Shown here: in pieces, positions 25,761-34,202 of the stretch
Numbering within the stretch: position 1 is the stretch's first letter
How the letters are laid out: the number at the start of each line of letters is the position of its first letter
Assembly (NCBI RefSeq): GCF_000019725.1
Contig: NC_010505.1
Location: 4,325,001 to 4,389,000 of the forward strand
Source of the DNA: Methylobacterium radiotolerans JCM 2831
GTDB lineage: Bacteria; Pseudomonadota; Alphaproteobacteria; Rhizobiales; Beijerinckiaceae
Direction of reading: 5' to 3'
Length of the DNA stretch: 64,000 nucleotides
Notes under the pieces: model-generated
What the model was told of the DNA's origin: nothing
Databases searched by the model: none
Seen by the model: only the letters and a program-made list of their open reading frames with translations
Translations under genes and position numbers: made by a program

Positions 25761-27992
25761 CTACCAGCGGTAGATCAGGCTGCCGATGACCGTCGCGGGC
25801 GCGCCGCGATAGCAGAAGCCGGCCTGGCAGGTCGTGTAGCTGCGGTCGAAGATGTTGGAGGCGTTGATCTGCGCGCGGAAGCCCCTGTATTTCGGGTCGA
25901 GGGCCGCGAAATCGTAGGCGACCAGCGCGTCGAACAGGGTCACGGTCGGGTTGCGGACGGTGTTCTCGTCGTCGGCGAAACTCGTCCCGGCGTAGCGGAT
26001 ACCGCCGCCCAGTTGCAGGCCGGCCAGCGGCGAGGAGGGCGCGAACAGATAGGTTCCGAAGGCGGTGAAGCTGTCGCCCGGGATGCCCGAGAGGGCGTTG
26101 CCGTCGATCGGCCGACCCGTGACCAGGGAGGTCTGGCGCAGGTAGCGAAGATCGAGATGGGTGTAGGACAGCGTCAGGTTGGTTCCCGGCGCGAAATTGG
26201 CCGTCAGTTCGGCCTCGAATCCCTTGGACTCCACCGACCCGGTCGCGACCTGATTGGCGATGTTATTGGGATCCTGCCGCAGGAGCGACGATTGCACGAT
26301 GTCGAATCCTGAGAACGACGTCGTGATGTTGGTGTTCGGGATGGCCACCTTCACGCCGGCCTCGATCTGGTCGCCGGTCGCGGCCTTGAACGGGTTCCCG
26401 TTCACGTCGATGCCGACCTGCGGCGTGAAGGTCGTGGCGTAGCTGGCGTAGGGCACCAGGAAATCGGTGAGCAGGTAATTCAGCCCGATACGGCCCGAGA
26501 AGGCCCGATCGGTCTGGTTGGCGACCGTGCCGGCCGTCTGGTCGCTCGTGTTCTGGAAGACCCAGTCGTGCCGGCCGGTGAGGGTCAGGACGAAGCGCCC
26601 GAGCTTGGCCTGTTCCTGCAAGTAGGCACCGATCTGATCCTGCGCCTGGCTCTGGAAGTTCGTGTAACGCGGCCGGGCGATGACCTGCTGCCCGTAGTTC
26701 AAGGTCAGGAGGTTGAGATCCGGCGCGGCACCGAAGCCGAAGGCGCGCGTGTAGTCGTAATGGGCGTAATCGACCCCGCCGATCAGGGTGTGCTGGATCG
26801 GACCGGTGGTGAAGTGGCCTTCGAGTTGGTTGTCGAGGGAGATCTGGCTCAGCGTGTCCAGATAGGCGCCGGCCGTCCGCGAGCCCAGGGTTCGGGCAGG
26901 ATTGAGTCCCGTGATCGACGTGTAATCGTAATCCGCGCGGACATCATAGTAGCGAAAGTTCTGACGAAAGATCAGATCCGGCGAGAATTTGTGCTCGAAA
27001 GCGTAGCCGATGCGATATTGCTGCTGCTTGTACTGATTGAACGCCGGGTCACCGGAGTAGAAATTGGTCACCCGGAAGCCCGGATCGTTGTAGAAGAACG
27101 ACGTTCCCGGCAGGCGCGACTCGAAATACTCGCTGAGGAACGTGAAGCTGGTGTCGGAATCCGGTCGCCACGTGAAGGACGGGGCGATGAAGGTGCGGTC
27201 GTCGTCTCCGCCGGGCAGGTAGGTGTTGGACTGGCGCTTCACCCCGGTCACGCGGTAGGCCAACGTCCCGTCGGTGCCCGCCACCGGGCCGCCGATGTCG
27301 AAATTGCCCTGGAAGCGGTCGTAGTTGCCGGCCTGAAACTGCACCTCGCCGAAGGGCACGAAGACCGGGCGCTTCGAGGTCGAGTCGACGATGCCGCCGG
27401 GCGAGCCGAGACCGTAGAGTCCCGAGGCCGGCCCTCTCAGGATGGTGACCGCCTCCAGCCCGTAGGGCTCGCTGCGCGGGATCGTCAGGCCGACGGCGTT
27501 GAGGCGCAGGCCGTCGCGGAAGATGCCGTTGTAGGTCGCGCTGAAGCCGCGGATGTAGAAGGCATCGTAGCGCGGGTCGAAGCCGAACACGCTGCTCGAC
27601 ACGCCCGGCGTGTAGGCAATCGCCTGGGCCAGATCCTGCACGTTGCGGTCGTTGAGCTGCTCGCGGGTGACCACCGAGACCGATTGCGGGGTCTCGATCA
27701 GGGGCGTGTTGGTCTTCGTCGCCGTGGGGCTCACGCGCGCCACGTAGCCGGTGACGCCGGAGGGTCCGCCGCCGCCGCCGCTGGTGGCCGCGCTGCCGCC
27801 GTCGCCGCCGCTGACGTTGCCGCCGCCGATGCCGGATCCCGCGGGGGCCGCGATGGCCGGCCGGGTGGCCTCCACGGAGATCTCGTTGAGCTGGACGGCG
27901 GCGTCCTGCGCGGCGGCGGCCTGAACGAAGGCGACGGTGGTCAGAGCGGTGGTGGCGAGGAGGAGGCCGGACTGAGCGGAACGAAGCGACAT
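25761..27992 (-). CDS. TonB-dependent siderophore receptor
   Basis: 743 residues. Outer-membrane importer of an iron-siderophore complex. Signal peptide MSLRSAQSGLLLATTALTTV ends at AAAQ. A TonB-box-like EISVEA follows, then a Gly/Ser-rich linker (about 55-85). The plug domain contains TPQSVSVVTREQLNDRNVQDL, FYIRGFS and RGPASGLYGLGSPGGIV, and a 22-strand barrel ends in IYRW. It resembles the FhuA/FoxA/ferrichrome-type subfamily. A Cys pair (TTCQAGFC) sits near the end. GC is lower than the surroundings. An Irr-like box lies 98 bases upstream, consistent with iron control. Confidence 0.93.
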   Translation of the reverse strand: MSLRSAQSGLLLATTALTTVAFVQAAAAQDAAVQLNEISVEATRPAIAAPAGSGIGGGNVSGGDGGSAATSGGGGGPSGVTGYVARVSPTATKTNTPLIETPQSVSVVTREQLNDRNVQDLAQAIAYTPGVSSSVFGFDPRYDAFYIRGFSATYNGIFRDGLRLNAVGLTIPRSEPYGLEAVTILRGPASGLYGLGSPGGIVDSTSKRPVFVPFGEVQFQAGNYDRFQGNFDIGGPVAGTDGTLAYRVTGVKRQSNTYLPGGDDDRTFIAPSFTWRPDSDTSFTFLSEYFESRLPGTSFFYNDPGFRVTNFYSGDPAFNQYKQQQYRIGYAFEHKFSPDLIFRQNFRYYDVRADYDYTSITGLNPARTLGSRTAGAYLDTLSQISLDNQLEGHFTTGPIQHTLIGGVDYAHYDYTRAFGFGAAPDLNLLTLNYGQQVIARPRYTNFQSQAQDQIGAYLQEQAKLGRFVLTLTGRHDWVFQNTSDQTAGTVANQTDRAFSGRIGLNYLLTDFLVPYASYATTFTPQVGIDVNGNPFKAATGDQIEAGVKVAIPNTNITTSFSGFDIVQSSLLRQDPNNIANQVATGSVESKGFEAELTANFAPGTNLTLSYTHLDLRYLRQTSLVTGRPIDGNALSGIPGDSFTAFGTYLFAPSSPLAGLQLGGGIRYAGTSFADDENTVRNPTVTLFDALVAYDFAALDPKYRGFRAQINASNIFDRSYTTCQAGFCYRGAPATVIGSLIYRW

Positions 27993-28089
27993 CGGAGACC
28001 CAGAAATACGCCTACAGACGGCGCCTGGAGCTCAGGTACCATTACTCACGGTCTCTTGATCAAGCCGAAAACGTGTTGCAAATCACACA

Positions 28090-28106
28090 CTTAGAAGCAT
28101 TCAAAT
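28090..28106 (-). promoter_or_regulatory. Irr/ICE-like iron-control element
   Basis: CTTAGAAGCATTCAAAT agrees with the rhizobial iron-control element (TTTAGAA-N3-TTCTAAA) at about 13 of 17 positions. It lies in the AT-rich leader 98 bases before the siderophore receptor start. Irr control is inferred from the motif and the gene it precedes. Confidence 0.45.
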
Positions 28107-28122
28107 CTAGAGCGGTTCGAGC

Positions 28123-29010
28123 CTAGAACTCGAGCGGCGGCTCCCGCAGGGCGGTGGCCTCCCGGGTACAGGCGGCCTGATCGGGAACCGTCCCGGGGCC
28201 CGCGAGGGCGGCGCGAAGCTCGGCGCGGGCCCTGTCGAGATCGGCCCGGAAGGTCGCGTCGCCCATCAGGGCGGCGAAGACCGCGGTGCCGGTCAGGCGC
28301 CCCGCCGCCACGTCGCTGAGCCAGTGCACGCCGCACACGATCCGGCTCTCGCCGTAGGCCCGGCCGCGGGCCAGGATCGGGGTCGCCTTCTCGGGCACCA
28401 GGGACGCGAGGATCAGCGCGTAGGCCCAGCCCTGCGTGGCGTGGCCCGAGGGGTAGCTGAAGCTGTCGGCCAGGGCCTGGCTGCGCTGCACGCAGATCGG
28501 CGCCTCGTTGCCGACGAACGGGCGCAGGCGGCGGTAATGGACCTTGGGCCCCCGCGTCGCCCGCGCGAGATCGAGCCGGGCGCGCTCGAGGAGGTTGATC
28601 ACCGCCGGCACCCGCGCCTGATCGATCCGGGTGCCGAGCACGCAGGCGAAATTCTCCAGCACGGCGGCGGCCCCCTCCGACACGTCGTTGGCGGCGAGCT
28701 CCCAGCGGGGCGTCCCCTTGAGGGCGCGGGTGCTGCTGAAGGCCGCCCGGTCGGCCTTGTCGAGGGGCGCGTCGTGGGCCGGCGGGGAGGGCAGGAACTG
28801 GACGGCGTCCGGCACCGCTCCTTCGGCCAGGTAGGGCTTCACGGCCGGCTTGCCGGGCTTCAGCGTGTCGGTGCCGAGGGACGGGGCCGCGGGTGTTGCC
28901 GAGGGGGCCGAGGGGGCCGGGCGCGGGGATTCCTCGGCGCGGGCCGCGACGGCCAGGAGGAGGGCGAGGGCGGCCGGGGCGAGGAGGGGCAGGGACGGCG
29001 TGCGCAGCAT
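28123..29010 (-). CDS. Class A non-specific acid phosphatase (PAP2 superfamily)
   Basis: 295 residues. Periplasmic phosphatase cleaving many organic phosphates. Signal peptide through VAARA. The complete class A motif is present: Lys156 to Arg163-Pro164 (KVHYRRLRP), YPSGHAT (186-192) with the phosphohistidine His190, and SRIVCGVHWLSD (222-233) with His229 and Asp233. A Pro/Ala-rich linker follows the signal peptide. It is close in architecture to PhoN/PhoC-type enzymes. Start ATG 29010. Confidence 0.92.
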   Translation of the reverse strand: MLRTPSLPLLAPAALALLLAVAARAEESPRPAPSAPSATPAAPSLGTDTLKPGKPAVKPYLAEGAVPDAVQFLPSPPAHDAPLDKADRAAFSSTRALKGTPRWELAANDVSEGAAAVLENFACVLGTRIDQARVPAVINLLERARLDLARATRGPKVHYRRLRPFVGNEAPICVQRSQALADSFSYPSGHATQGWAYALILASLVPEKATPILARGRAYGESRIVCGVHWLSDVAAGRLTGTAVFAALMGDATFRADLDRARAELRAALAGPGTVPDQAACTREATALREPPLEF

Positions 29011-29317
29011 CGGATCCGGGACTCTCTCGGATGGAATCTGCGGGGCGCGCCCGCTGCCGGAGGAACGGCTCAGCCGGCCCGTTCAGTCCCTGCACAGGCG
29101 GCCCGATCTGTCCAGCGTGCGGCGGCCGAGGCGCCTTATGAACCGCTGCATGTTGTAGGTGCGCATTCCGACCGGCGCGGGGCGCGAAGCGTCGTCAGAG
29201 CACGGCGATGCCCGGGGAGACGCACGTCTCCGACCTCGGATGCAAGCCCGAGGCAAGTTTGCTCGGCAACACTGACCGGTAGATGCTCTATCGCGGGCGG
29301 CGCAAAGCGGCACTCTG
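29011..29317. other. Intergenic region before the AT-richer gene
   Basis: 307 bases between divergent genes. Composition falls from the acid-phosphatase side toward 29318. No attachment-site repeat, transposon end, RNA gene or clear Shine-Dalgarno for the gene at 29318 is visible. Confidence 0.35.
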
Positions 29318-30181
29318 ATGATTGACACCCAGGAGGAGGATCACCGCCGCGAAGAACTCGGGTCCCTCTACGTCATCACGGCGCATGAATTCAATCATGT
29401 CGCGAGATCGACTCCGATAGACAGGAGGTTTTTCGACAGAGACCTCCCTGCGAAATTCTATTTCGTCGATAGAAACGGCGCGCCCCGCGATTTCCGAAGC
29501 GCGTACATCGAGGAACGCATCCTCAATCCCAGCATCGTTGACGCCGGGAGCAGATTCATCGCGGAATGGTCGTTCCTTCTCACCGAATTCGAGAAGCCTT
29601 TCGCGCAGTATCCGTTCTTCGTCGTGTCGTCACGGTTCTTCGAGAAGAATCTGTCCCTACCCCTGGAGCTTCAGACGGTGCTGGCGTTCGCCTTCCCGTG
29701 CCTGAAGTGTTACGGATGGGGATATCTACCTTCGTACGACCGAAAGGCCAATTTTCAAGATCTCCAGTTCTACAAGGAAGTTGGCTATCTCGGAATCAAG
29801 GATGAGGGAATCGCTTTTCTCGACGGGCTGTACGGCGTACGCTTCGTCGATCAGTACCGCATGATCTCCGACTTTTTCTGCAACTATATCGGATTCCAAT
29901 CGCGTGAGCATCTGATCGAGTACGTCAAATTCTATCTCCCATTGATACGAAGGTTTTTTGACGCAGACTGGAACATCGTTCGACAGCCCGAACTCTACGT
30001 GCGCAGAACAGGGACGTATCGGAACGAGAAGCCATTCACCTTACTTCTGGAAATGGCGTCCCATCTGTTCTTCTACAAGAACAATCTGAGATTCTGTGGC
30101 GTCAGCTACGACGGCATTCACGAAGTCGACGAGCGCGAAACGATCATGAGGCCGATCATAACGTGGGATCAGGCGGGATGA
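29318..30181 (+). CDS. Unknown protein, AT-richer than the genome
   Basis: 287 residues, MIDTQEEDHRREELGSLYVI at the start. I do not recognise a family. It is soluble, with no signal peptide or membrane span, and unusually rich in Phe, Tyr, Arg and Asp (patches such as FFVVSSRFFEKN and LFFYKNNLRF). Lines counted by eye give 45-58% GC against about 70% around it, and its codon use is less G/C-ending, which suggests recent transfer. It is a single gene with no mobile-element genes beside it. No good ribosome-binding site precedes the ATG, although GGAGGAGGA occurs at codons 5-7. A terminator-like hairpin follows the stop. It might be a surface-polysaccharide or modification protein, but nothing in the sequence proves that. 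Confidence 0.7.
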   Translation: MIDTQEEDHRREELGSLYVITAHEFNHVARSTPIDRRFFDRDLPAKFYFVDRNGAPRDFRSAYIEERILNPSIVDAGSRFIAEWSFLLTEFEKPFAQYPFFVVSSRFFEKNLSLPLELQTVLAFAFPCLKCYGWGYLPSYDRKANFQDLQFYKEVGYLGIKDEGIAFLDGLYGVRFVDQYRMISDFFCNYIGFQSREHLIEYVKFYLPLIRRFFDADWNIVRQPELYVRRTGTYRNEKPFTLLLEMASHLFFYKNNLRFCGVSYDGIHEVDERETIMRPIITWDQAG

Positions 30182-30188
30182 CCGGCTA

Positions 30189-30218
30189 GAACCGTTCCGG
30201 GAACCCCCGAACGGGTTC
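30189..30218. terminator. Bidirectional terminator-like hairpin
   Basis: GAACCGTTCCGGG pairs with CCCGAACGGGTTC (one bulged base) across a four-base loop. It begins eight bases after the stop of the AT-richer gene and overlaps the stop codon of the convergent hydrolase gene. Confidence 0.6.
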
Positions 30219-31071
30219 AGCCTTCCCGGATCGCGGCGGCCACGGCATCCGGATGCTCCTCGTGCGGGCTCAGGGCGCCGGGGATCGCGGCGCCGGTCAC
30301 GCGACCGTCGGCGATGAGGGCGTCCATCTCGGCGCCCGAGCGCCGGGGGGCGCCCGCGGGCCGCAGCACCAGGGTCGGCGGCAGGCCGTCGCCGAACAGG
30401 GTCAGGAAGGCGTCGCGGCTGCCGACCGGGTCGAGGCCCCCGGTGACGAAGGCGGCGGTGCCGAAGCGGCCGTTGCGCTGGCGGGTGATGGCGTGCTTGT
30501 CGCGGATCACCGCCGGGGTGACCCGGGCCGCGTCGGCGTAGACGTGGGCGCGCATCATCCGGCCGATGATCGGCGGGCTGATGTTGATCCGGTAGAGCGC
30601 CTCGCCGAGGACCGGGGCCTCCACGGCCCGGCGGATGCGCGGGAACCAGTGCGCCCGGCCCGGCATCGCGGTGGGCAGCGGCCCCCGCCAGGTCGGCGCC
30701 ACCAGGACCAGCCGCTCGAAGGCCCGCGGATGGCGCCGCGCCGCCGCGACCAGGTAGCCGGCGGCGTGGCCGGCCGCGACGCCGAGGGCGTAGGGGCCGG
30801 GCGCGGCGGCCAGCAGGGCGTCCAGGAAGGCGTGGAAGGTCGCCGGGGCGAGGGGGACCCGCGCCCGCGGCCGGGCGCCGAAGCCCGGCCAGTCGGGGAC
30901 GTGGCAGCGGTACTCCGTCCCCAGCAGGCCGGCGAGGCCGCGCATCTCGGCCCGCGCCGAGATGGTCGACAGCGCCGGGAGCAGGAGCGCGTCCGGCCCC
31001 GCCCCGATCCTGTCGCAGGGGGTCGGCACCGTCCGGCCCGCCACCGTGAGGGTCAGCTCCGACGTCTCCAT
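30217..31071 (-). CDS. Alpha/beta-hydrolase-fold protein lacking the nucleophile
   Basis: 284 residues from the ATG at 31071 (METSELTLTV), with GGGAG upstream. The fold is recognisable: CHVPDWPGFG (oxyanion-loop region), the nucleophile-elbow segment at 101-105, GLDPVGSRDAF in the place of the acid-bearing loop, and a final GALSPHEEHP holding the probable catalytic His. The elbow, however, reads G-H-A-A-G, with Ala103 where the Ser, Cys or Asp nucleophile should be, so it may not be a hydrolase at all. It follows dapD by 25 bases and is likely co-transcribed. Confidence 0.8.
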   Translation of the reverse strand: METSELTLTVAGRTVPTPCDRIGAGPDALLLPALSTISARAEMRGLAGLLGTEYRCHVPDWPGFGARPRARVPLAPATFHAFLDALLAAAPGPYALGVAAGHAAGYLVAAARRHPRAFERLVLVAPTWRGPLPTAMPGRAHWFPRIRRAVEAPVLGEALYRINISPPIIGRMMRAHVYADAARVTPAVIRDKHAITRQRNGRFGTAAFVTGGLDPVGSRDAFLTLFGDGLPPTLVLRPAGAPRRSGAEMDALIADGRVTGAAIPGALSPHEEHPDAVAAAIREG

Positions 31072-31096
31072 CGCGCTCCCGCCAGCTTCCGGATGT

Positions 31097-31972
31097 TCAG
31101 GTGCGCAGCAGCTCGTTGATGGCGGTCTTGGACCGCGTGCCGGCATCGACGCGCTTGACGATCACCGCGCAGTAGAGGCCCGGGCCCGGCGTGCCGTCCG
31201 GCAGCGCCTTGCCGGGCATCGTGCCCGAGACGACCACCGAGTAGGGCGGCACCCGGCCGTACATGACCTCGCCGGTGGTCCGGTCGACGATCTTGGTGGA
31301 GGCGCCGATATAGACGCCCATGGACAGGACGCTACCCTGGCCGACGATGACGCCCTCCGCCACCTCGGCGCGGGCGCCGATGAAGCAGTCGTCCTCGATG
31401 ATCACCGGGTTCGCCTGCAGCGGCTCCAGAACGCCCGCGATGCCGGCACCGCCCGAGATGTGGCAGTTCTTCCCCACCTGCGCGCAGGAGCCGATCGTCA
31501 CCCAGGTGTCGACCATCGTGCCCTCGCCGACATGCGCGCCGAGATTGACGAAGCTCGGCATCAGCACGGCGCCGGGGGCGATGTAGGAGCCCCGGCGGAC
31601 GAAGCAGCCTGGGACGGCGCGCAGGCCCGCGGCGCGGAACTCGGCCTCGCCCCAGCCGGCGAATTTCGACGCGACCTTGTCCCACCAGGGCGCGCCGCCG
31701 GGGCCGCCCTCGATCGTCGCCATGTCGTTGAGGCGGAAGGAGAGCAGCACCGCCTTCTTCAGCCACTGGTTCACCACCCAGTCGCGGTTGCCGGACTTCT
31801 CGGCGACGCGGGCCTTGCCCGAATCGAGCAGCTCCAGGGCCGCCTCGACCGCCTCGCGCACCGCGCCCTTGGTGGCAGTCGACACGTTGGCGCGGTCTTC
31901 CCAGGCGGCTTCGATGGTCTGGGCGAGATCGGAATGGGCGAGATCGGAATGGGGCTTGCCGGCCTGGGACAT
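31097..31972 (-). CDS. dapD: 2,3,4,5-tetrahydropyridine-2,6-dicarboxylate N-succinyltransferase
   Basis: 291 residues. Succinylates tetrahydrodipicolinate in lysine and diaminopimelate synthesis. The C-terminal two thirds is a left-handed beta-helix of hexapeptide repeats ([27 protein letters not shown] and following) with family residues [13 protein letters not shown] and [11 protein letters not shown]. The N-terminus contains an exact duplication, [10 protein letters not shown] at residues 8-17, absent from typical DapD. The usual partner dapE is not in the window. Confidence 0.96.
   Translation of the reverse strand: MSQAGKPHSDLAHSDLAQTIEAAWEDRANVSTATKGAVREAVEAALELLDSGKARVAEKSGNRDWVVNQWLKKAVLLSFRLNDMATIEGGPGGAPWWDKVASKFAGWGEAEFRAAGLRAVPGCFVRRGSYIAPGAVLMPSFVNLGAHVGEGTMVDTWVTIGSCAQVGKNCHISGGAGIAGVLEPLQANPVIIEDDCFIGARAEVAEGVIVGQGSVLSMGVYIGASTKIVDRTTGEVMYGRVPPYSVVVSGTMPGKALPDGTPGPGLYCAVIVKRVDAGTRSKTAINELLRT
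31921..31950. repeat. Exact 15-bp tandem duplication inside dapD
   Basis: GGGCGAGATCGGAAT twice, head to tail, in frame with the dapD 5' end and coding the doubled HSDLA. In-frame slippage or a recent duplication. Confidence 0.85.
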
Positions 31973-32008
31973 GGAACGGATCAGAACTCTTGCGGCGGGA
32001 GCCCGTGC

Positions 32009-32500
32009 TTACAAGCGGCCACCGGAGCTGTCACCTGAGGAGATGCCGTCGATGATCTCGAGCAGTTCGCGCACCTGATCGAGATCGGTCACCAGATCGG
32101 CGAGGTCGTCCGCCAGGGTGTCGTGGACGGCCTGCGCGGCGGCGGGAAACTCCTCCAGCACGCGGCGCATCAGCATCGGGGTGATCCGCATCACCGCGGC
32201 GCTCCCCTCGGCCCGGGCCTCGGTCGGGCGCGTCCCGCGCACGAACAGGGCGAGCTGGCCGATCAGGGCCGAGCGCCCGGCCCGCACCGGCTCGGCCCCC
32301 GCGAGCCGGGGCTCCAGCCGGATCGTGCCCGCCATGACGACGAAGCCGCCATCGGCCGGGTCGCCGCGGGCGAAGAGCAGGTCGCCGTCCGCGAGGTCGC
32401 GCCGCTCCGCCGCGAAGGTCAGCAGGCGCAGGGCGTCCCGATCGAGGAAGCCGAACAGCGGCGCGGCCGCGAGGATCGCGATATCGTCGTCGAGCCCCAA
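32009..32500 (-). CDS. Cyclic-nucleotide-binding domain protein without DNA-binding domain
   Basis: 163 residues containing one cNMP-binding beta-barrel (about 10-120: PLFGFLDRDALRLLTFAAERRDLADGD and GGFVVMAGTIRL) plus a C-terminal helix. No helix-turn-helix follows, so it is not a CRP-type regulator on its own. The phosphate-binding cassette is not well conserved, so ligand binding is uncertain. It lies between dapD and a response-regulator gene on the same strand (36- and 65-base gaps). Confidence 0.8.
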   Translation of the reverse strand: MGLDDDIAILAAAPLFGFLDRDALRLLTFAAERRDLADGDLLFARGDPADGGFVVMAGTIRLEPRLAGAEPVRAGRSALIGQLALFVRGTRPTEARAEGSAAVMRITPMLMRRVLEEFPAAAQAVHDTLADDLADLVTDLDQVRELLEIIDGISSGDSSGGRL

Positions 32501-32565
32501 GAACGCCTCACCACCCTGCGCATACGCGAACCCGCCGGATCGCCTACACGTAAAGCTTCAATTCG

Positions 32566-33252
32566 TCAGGGCAGCAACTTGTATCCGCCACCCTCGGTCA
32601 CGAGGATCGCGGCGGTGGCGGGGTTCGGCTCGATCTTCTGGCGCAGCCGGTAGATATGCGTCTCCAGCGTGTGCGTGGTCACCTGGGCGTTGTAGCCCCA
32701 GACCTCGGCCAGCAGGGTGTCGCGGTTCACCACGGCCCGGCCCGCCCGGTAGAGGAAGCGCAGGATCGCGGTCTCCTTCTCGGTGAGCTTCAGCTTCGAG
32801 CCGCGCTCGCCGACGAGGAGCTTGGCCCCCGGGCGGAACGTGTAGGGGCCGATCTGGAAGACCGCGTCCTCGGAGGCCTCGTGGCTGCGCAGGTGGGCGC
32901 GGATCCGGGCCAGAAGGATGCCGAACTTGAACGGCTTGGTGACGTAGTCGTTGGCGCCGGCCTCCAGGCCCTCGACGTGGTCCGCCTCGGAATCCTGGGC
33001 CGTCAGCATGATCACCGGGCCGCGGAAGCCGCCGGCGCGCATCCGGCGCACGGCCTCGCGCCCGTCGAGGTCGGGCAGGCCGACATCCATCACGGCGAGG
33101 TCGATCCGCTCCGCGGCGACCCGCCGGATCGCGTCCGCGGCGTTGGCCTCGGTGAAGACCGTGAATTCGTCGCAGAGATCGAGCTGCTCGGTCAGGGTGT
33201 CGCGCAGGATCGCGTCGTCGTCGCAGATCAGCAGGCGGTAGGCGTTCGGCAT
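32566..33252 (-). CDS. OmpR/PhoB-family response regulator
   Basis: 228 residues. Receiver domain (1-120) with the acidic pocket DDD at 11-13, phosphoacceptor Asp56 and Lys106 in YVTKPF. A winged-helix DNA-binding domain follows (about 130-228: LTEKETAILRFLYRAGRAVVNRDTLLAEVWGYNAQVTTHTLETHIYRLRQKI). No histidine kinase is adjacent, so its partner is elsewhere. Divergent from the L,D-transpeptidase gene with 378 bases between. Confidence 0.94.
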   Translation of the reverse strand: MPNAYRLLICDDDAILRDTLTEQLDLCDEFTVFTEANAADAIRRVAAERIDLAVMDVGLPDLDGREAVRRMRAGGFRGPVIMLTAQDSEADHVEGLEAGANDYVTKPFKFGILLARIRAHLRSHEASEDAVFQIGPYTFRPGAKLLVGERGSKLKLTEKETAILRFLYRAGRAVVNRDTLLAEVWGYNAQVTTHTLETHIYRLRQKIEPNPATAAILVTEGGGYKLLP

Positions 33253-33630
33253 CGTCCGGGCCCCAGTGCGTGCTGCGGGAGGGGCGAGGGGCGGCCTGCC
33301 GGGTGCAGCATGCGATGATGTCAGATCGCGGCAGGATCGCGCGACGACCCTACCCCGGCTTGTGTTTCCGCATCCTTTCGCCGCCGTGACAAGCGCGCCG
33401 GCGAACGGGCTGCGGGAACGGGGCACGCCGCTCCGGGATCAGGTCGTCGGTCCCCGCGGCAAGGCGGAGGGCTGGCGCGCTCCCGAATCCCGGCTCGGCG
33501 GCCCGGGTTCGGCCGAGAGATAGGGCGCCGTTTGTGGCCGGAAGTTGCCTTGCGCGCAATTTTTCACCGGTTCGAAGTACGGATCCCGGGCATAAGGCCC
33601 GCGGGACCGGACGGATTCGGGAGGACGGAC
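33253..33630. other. Divergent promoter region, response regulator / L,D-transpeptidase
   Basis: 378 bases between divergent starts. An AT-richer segment around 33520-33570 is the likely promoter of the transpeptidase gene, which has GGGAGGA just before its ATG. No repeat, RNA or small ORF stands out. Confidence 0.35.
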
Positions 33631-34188
33631 ATGCGGCGGCCGAGCGGGGGACCCATCCGCCTGACCTTGGGAGAGATCCGCGTGCGCGCCCTCGTCGGGG
33701 ACCGGCGGCGCGGGCAGCTGCTCGTCGGTCGGGCGGTGTTTCCCTGCGCCCTCGGGGCGGGCGGCATCGTTTGCGACAAGCGCGAGGGCGACGGCGGCTC
33801 GCCGCGCGGGCGGTTCCGCCTGCGCGGCGGCGCCTACCGGCCCGATCATCTCGCGATCCGGCCGCGCACGCTGCTGCCCCTGCGGGCGACCCGCCCCGCC
33901 GACGGTTGGTGCGACGAGAGCCGGGACCGCCGCTACAATCGGCCGATCCGCTTGCCGGCCCCGGGGGTCAGCGCCGAATCGATGTGGCGGGACGACGGGC
34001 TCTACGACGTGGTGATCGACCTCGACTACAACCGCGCCCCGATCCGGAAGGGGCGGGGCTCGGCGATCTTCCTGCACATCGCCCGGGACGGCTACCGCCC
34101 CACCGAGGGCTGCGTCGCCCTGGCCCGGGCCGACCTGCTGCGCCTGCTCCGCCGCCTCGGGCCGCGGACGCACCTGCGGATCGGCTGA
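33631..34188 (+). CDS. L,D-transpeptidase family (YkuD-like) protein
   Basis: 185 residues. Family enzymes form 3-3 peptidoglycan cross-links or attach lipoproteins to it. The catalytic motif is present as HIARDGYRPTEGCVAL, with His149 and Cys161. There is no visible signal peptide at the chosen start, unusual for a periplasmic enzyme; extending to 33532 does not add one. Similar short cytoplasm-like YkuD proteins are common in Hyphomicrobiales. Single gene, convergent with the YggS gene (14 bases between stops). Confidence 0.85.
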   Translation: MRRPSGGPIRLTLGEIRVRALVGDRRRGQLLVGRAVFPCALGAGGIVCDKREGDGGSPRGRFRLRGGAYRPDHLAIRPRTLLPLRATRPADGWCDESRDRRYNRPIRLPAPGVSAESMWRDDGLYDVVIDLDYNRAPIRKGRGSAIFLHIARDGYRPTEGCVALARADLLRLLRRLGPRTHLRIG

Positions 34189-34202
34189 GGCGCGCGTCCG
34201 GC

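Noticed and set aside
29318..30181. Prophage or genomic island around the AT-richer gene
   Set aside because: Only one gene is compositionally odd and no integrase, transposase, tRNA or flanking repeat is seen.
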